Translations under genes and position numbers: made by a program
Notes under the pieces: generated by a model
The model's database searches: none
What the model was told of the DNA's origin: nothing
Seen by the model: the letters and a program-made list of their open reading frames with translations, nothing else
Shown here: piece by piece, positions 59,815 to 64,000 of the stretch
Layout: each line of letters starts with the position of its first letter
Position numbering within the stretch: the first letter of the stretch is position 1
Source of the DNA: Amblyomma americanum
Taxonomy: Eukaryota; Arthropoda; Arachnida; Ixodida; Ixodidae
Assembly: GCF_052857255.1 (NCBI RefSeq)
Contig: NC_135498.1
Span: 85,026,639 to 85,090,638, forward strand
Direction of reading: 5' to 3'
Length of the DNA stretch: 64,000 bases

Positions 59815-62047
59815 GCCTTACTGAGTGAATACCACTGGCCATCCACTAATTTCCCAGCCTGCTCCAGGTCCCTGGAAAAAATCACACGCAACTTGGTGGC
59901 TTGCACAACTTCCATGTAACTCTTGGTCTTTAGCTGGAAAAAAATTGAGGGATCAGCGAGATATAAAATTTTACATGCATTGCTTTGTTTCAATGACCGA
60001 CTAAGAAAGAAACAGCGGTTTCTGTGAGCGCAACTATTTTTTCACACTAGCTTTCTACAGTAAACCATGTTTATCGCGATCTAATTCACACTGACTTGCT
60101 GCATGGCCCCAGCACTACTGTGTATAGCTCTATGGTTTCAAATGCTTGTTAGCTCTGAGCCCTTGGGCTTGCACTCGTTAATGCAGAAAACCTCGGAAAG
60201 GGCAACCAGCGCTTCGAGCTTTAAGCCATAGGTATTCAGAAGCTCAGTGGTCTGTGGGAGAACTTTTGGCTGGGTGACACAGTAGCAAATGCTGCTCCAG
60301 CTACTTTCACTCCATTGCAAAAAACTCGCACAGCAGAGACCTGTCTTCCATTTTGCATTGCAGAAACAATAACTGAAATTCAAAGCACGCATACTAAATG
60401 CACACCTACCTTCCAACACAGCTTCATAATAATGGGTATAATTATTGGAATGAAATACCAGTCAGTACATGTAGCTTTCAGTTTATCCAAAAATTATAAG
60501 CAACCGACAAACAATAAACATTAAAAGAGAAATAAAATAACCAGAATTGTTTAAAAAATCTGTCAGAAGAATTATGTGACATACACAACACTCCAGCAGT
60601 TCTTCGGTTTGTGCACCTTCAAACCACACTTTCTTACAGGCACATTTGCACAGAAATTGTGTTGAACCTGATCTTTAAGAATCTTTTTTGGTGCAACAGT
60701 AGGAAGAAACCAGGTTTTACCCAAAAACGAAGGACCCTACACATTGCATCACAAGTCCAGATGGTGCACTTGAGTAGCCTCTTATGCTTATGCAAGAAAC
60801 AGGAACAGAGATATCTTGACTAAATCAAAAAAAGAGGAAGTGCAGTGCATGTGTAATGCAGAGAAGATATAAGCAATACCACACTAAAACAATGGGAGGA
60901 TTCTAAGAGTAGGTGAATGCATGAATGGGTGACAATCAGGTGGCTAAATGAGATTAGGAAATTTGAGGAAAAAGGGTGGTAGCATGTGGCACAGGAGACA
61001 GTTACCTAAAATGAACTAGAGAACCATTGTTCTGCACTAATTTGAAAAGCACATTCACACGACAGACAAAATCACTAACTCCAGGAACAGACTGAGCATC
61101 ATGCAACTCAATGTCAATCACCATTGCAAATGGCACCAGCACTGCAGACTGCGCATGAGGAAAAGTAGACATATTTTTGCTCTCAACTTTGAGCAGCAGT
61201 CAGCTGCGCTTTTAGGAGCAGAGCTCTAAAGTACGGCAACATTGGCACTTTGTTTTACTGACATGAGGGTGCTTGTGAGCGTGCAAGTCCCATGTTTTTT
61301 TTGCACCAAATGTGTTAATTGCGAGGTATGTTTAACTAAAGAGGGGCATCTTACACGGGCATCAGCTCTTCATTACTTCCCTTCTATATCCCTCCCTTAT
61401 ATCACTGTTCAAGTGTCCACCAAAATGTGAGACAGTTACTGTTACATTTCCTTGAATTTTCCTTCAACTAATTTTAAAATTTTCAAGTATACAGCTTTAA
61501 GAAGGTAGAGGTACAAACTGTGCAGTATAACCATATGCTATGGCAATAAACCAGCAATAAATCTGTGCTGACAGCAACTTGCCCAGTGCATTGCAAGGAT
61601 GTCATCGTGCATTGTTACATTACTGACTGACAATTTGGTCTCTGTGTCAGAAATACTGGTAAACCATCATTGTAGAGCACAATGTTTTTAAAGGGATAAA
61701 TGAACATATAGGTCCTTTTCGAGGACACATATGCATGCCAGGCAACAGGTGCGCAATATCAAAGCACGTTTATGTTAACAGCAGCTGAGTCAAGAGCTAC
61801 ATCAGCGACTATATTTTGTACAAGTCTACAGTTCCGGTAATTATAAGCTGAGGTACTGCTGTCAAGAGCATGTAGAGTTTCATGCATTTCTAAACCTAGC
61901 TTCAAGCCTATATTGAAAATATTTTTCTAAATAGGCAGCTAAGATATGCATCACTGAAAAAGAATAACTACCATGCACGGATCAGGAGGGATGACACAGC
62001 CGAAGGCAGGAACCACGCATGGCCCAATAGATGCTGGCCGCTGGCAA
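59815..62047 (-). CDS. Unrecognised intron-containing gene; two firm exons, two tentative ones
   Basis: Exon a (62047-61972) follows tatttgCAG and ends CATG/GTAGTT, reading ASIGPCVVPAFGCVIPPDPC. Exon b (61148-61006) follows catgcgCAG and ends TTTAG/GTAACT, reading SAVLVPFAMVIDIELHDAQS and then VCRVNVLFKLVQNNGSLVHF. Exon a ends and exon b begins in phase 0, which supports the pair. Exon c, near 60345-60236 (VSAVRVFCNGVKVAGAAFAT), continues in phase and meets a TGA at 60238. Exon d, 59937 to about 59815 after ttttccAG (VVQATKLRVIFSRDLEQAGK, then a strong GTAAGT donor), may belong to the same gene by alternative splicing. The alternating strands and WYSL motif hint at an OB-like fold, but this is weak. 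No start codon or first exon was identified. Confidence 0.45.
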
Positions 62048-64000
62048 CTGCAAATAAATACATCCAGAGCAACAGCTGTCAGTGGCTGTAGCCATGTCAT
62101 GAATGACAAGAGAGGAAATCGTCTACTGCTTTAAAAACTAAACTTAGACGTTATATAAGTAAATAAAAAACCAATGAGCTAGCCCATGACAAAACAAATG
62201 AACAGATTTTATGTAATGCACCCATATACATTCTTTGAGAAGAGTCACAATGACTGTTATAACCACACTGAAAGATGAGCTGGCTGAAATACCGCACACC
62301 AATTTGAATATAGGATGTGCAGGTTTTCATTAATTCCTATCATGGTGCCTTGCACTAATGTCTAGGTATTAAATTGAAAGTTGCAACCAGTCTGCCTTGG
62401 TTAAATGAGAAGAGAGAATGGAAAAAAGCATGCCTTCACTAGCAAGAAGCTTGATATCTCACAGCACAGCTTGGCATCATAGAAAAATTGCTAGCGCATT
62501 TAACAAATCTGCATACAATTAAAAGCTGCACAAATTTGTCGACTGGCAATGCAAGTGAAGGCAAGAGAAACAAAAAAATACCGAAGAACACTCGTGAGTG
62601 CGGCGAAGGGAGGTCTGTGGGTAGGATCCCGAGCCTGGGAAGAGTTCCGAGCTCGGAGAATCGCCGGCACCACAGCTGATGGCACGCAACCAAGAATAAA
62701 TAACAAAGCGAAAATAAGTAACAAAAAACCATCGACAACGGCGAACGACTTGAATGCGGGCCACAAAAGCGAGGGATATAGCAAAAAGGTAGAAATCCTA
62801 AATAATTGTGCAGTTGCATATCCGACAGCTCGCAGTGCTCAGAAGGAGAGGAAGCATCAACGTTTAAAGCTCAGGAGACGCAAGATTGATCTAACTTTGA
62901 CATAACACTGCCTCAAATCCTGTTCCACTGGGGAAGCACAGACAAGTTTACAAATGACAAGGCGATGAATATGAACTAGTCTTTCGCATGCGATCACTGT
63001 CTCAAAATTTAGTATGACGCATATTAAGGCACAAGCACTAATCCGATGAGTACTAACCCTGAGCAAAATAGTGCGCTGTCTGATCGCAGCTGGCCTAGCG
63101 CGAGCGCTCCGCCGCGCGGCACTTCTCGCTCATCGTCTTCTACGCAGTGCAAATCCATGCTTTTGCACCGAGTGTCGAAGCGCTAGCAAGCGAAAGCGTA
63201 ACTCTGTTGTGATATCTGGTGCCATTTTTATTTACCACGGCACGCGAGTAATAAATGCACATAAAGACAATGAGAACAACACTTGTCATGCAGGATATAG
63301 GCCCTGCTTTTTTGGCGCCGCATTTTAGCTGCGGCAACCGCAGGCGGACTGCCTCCACTCACATCCCTATATAGCCGCATACAAATAGCGCGTGTGAATA
63401 CAGATCATTAGCAAAGAAACGCAGAGCGGGACTCACCGGCCATGCGATTCATCCAGGCTTAGTAAAACGGCGCAGGAGTCTTCGTTCCCCTAACAGATGA
63501 AAAGACGTCGCAGCACTCTTCATGGCTTACCCGTTGAAACTCGCCAATGTTGACAGGCCGAAATCCTGGTCGTTGGCTTCCAAAACACACTCCTGCTCAC
63601 CTTCCTATTGAATGAGTTCTTCACACGTGTCCGCCGTACAAGTACTCAAGCAATGCCTCAAAGAGGCAAATAATACAAAACACGCGTTGTCGGTTGCGCT
63701 GCAATGGCGCCGACGGCTGCGCTTTCGTGTCGGTGAAAAATTACAACGGACAAAAAATTTGTTTTTTAAACCATGAATACTTATATTATCTCCACAACAA
63801 AGACACTGCATTTATTTTAAATTATTTTTAGAATATTTAAGAATACTAAAGCGCTTTCAGTTACTTTTTCTGGCATGTCGTTTGTAGAAGCTGCGATCCT
63901 GTGATCCCCTGAAGTGACCCGGATTCACTAGCAGACGACGGAGCAGACGACGGTGTTGACAGAATGCAATTTCGTTTGATGCCAGATAAAATCACTACGT
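62048..64000. other. No recognised gene; CpG-rich patches
   Basis: CpG-rich segments at about 62585-62680 and 63085-63190 could be promoters or first exons of the minus-strand gene at 59.8-62.05 kb. Donor-like sites (ATGGCCG/GTGAGT at about 63440; CAACGG/GTAAGC at about 63529) are present, but no exon phase could be linked to exon a. Otherwise AT-leaning DNA. Confidence 0.35.

Noticed and set aside
62439..62819. 126-codon minus-strand frame rich in Cys, Phe and Leu
   Set aside because: No motif. Overlapping frames on both strands in the same CpG-rich patch suggest compositional bias rather than coding.

Overview
This window is eukaryotic, repeat-dense genomic DNA, most likely from a chelicerate and probably a hard tick. 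That placement is an inference from the repeat types present (I-clade, RTE and CR1/Jockey-like LINEs, Penelope-like elements with GIY-YIG nucleases, Ty3/gypsy elements, PIF/Harbinger and tRNA-derived SINEs) and from the sparse intron-containing genes. No single diagnostic gene proves it. There are no bacterial operons, CRISPR arrays or convincing functional tRNA/rRNA genes.

Layout. 1-6.8 kb: a decayed Ty3/gypsy pol on the + strand, split inside its RNase H domain by a 4.15-kb LINE on the - strand with an 11-bp target-site duplication. 6.8-9.5 kb: a second, CR1/Jockey-like LINE (-). 9.5-17.8 kb: mostly unassignable DNA with LINE/RTE/SINE fragments and a long CA microsatellite. 17.8-18.9 kb: a Penelope-like 3' fragment (-). 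20.3-23.1 kb and 31.3-33.1 kb: two paralogous two-exon genes (+) with the same intron phase. I do not recognise their family, and they are the best candidates for undescribed host genes. Between them lie LTR-like sequence, an I-clade LINE (-), a dispersed repeat and SINEs. 33-41.8 kb: SINEs, hairpins, one LINE RT fragment and otherwise nothing recognised. 41.9-47.2 kb: a repeat copy that is the 'filled' partner of an 'empty' copy at 28 kb. The filler is a 4.65-kb LTR retroelement (-) with gag and protease but no reverse transcriptase. 48.6-56.7 kb: an I-clade LINE (+) split by a 7.1-kb PIF/Harbinger DNA transposon with clear TIRs, a three-exon transposase (+) and a convergent Myb/SANT-like accessory gene (-). 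57.1-59.1 kb: two Penelope-like copies in inverted arrangement. 59.8-62.05 kb: phase-compatible exons of an unrecognised gene (-). The rest is unassigned, with CpG-rich patches near 62.6 and 63.1 kb.

How it fits together: most coding capacity is transposon-derived, and most copies are broken by point stops (several fit CpG decay), frameshifts or 5' truncation. Nesting gives a relative history: LINE into gypsy, Harbinger into LINE, RTE and SINE into Harbinger, LTR element into the dispersed repeat. Only the two paralogous genes, the 60-62 kb gene and, nearly, the Harbinger transposase look under coding constraint.
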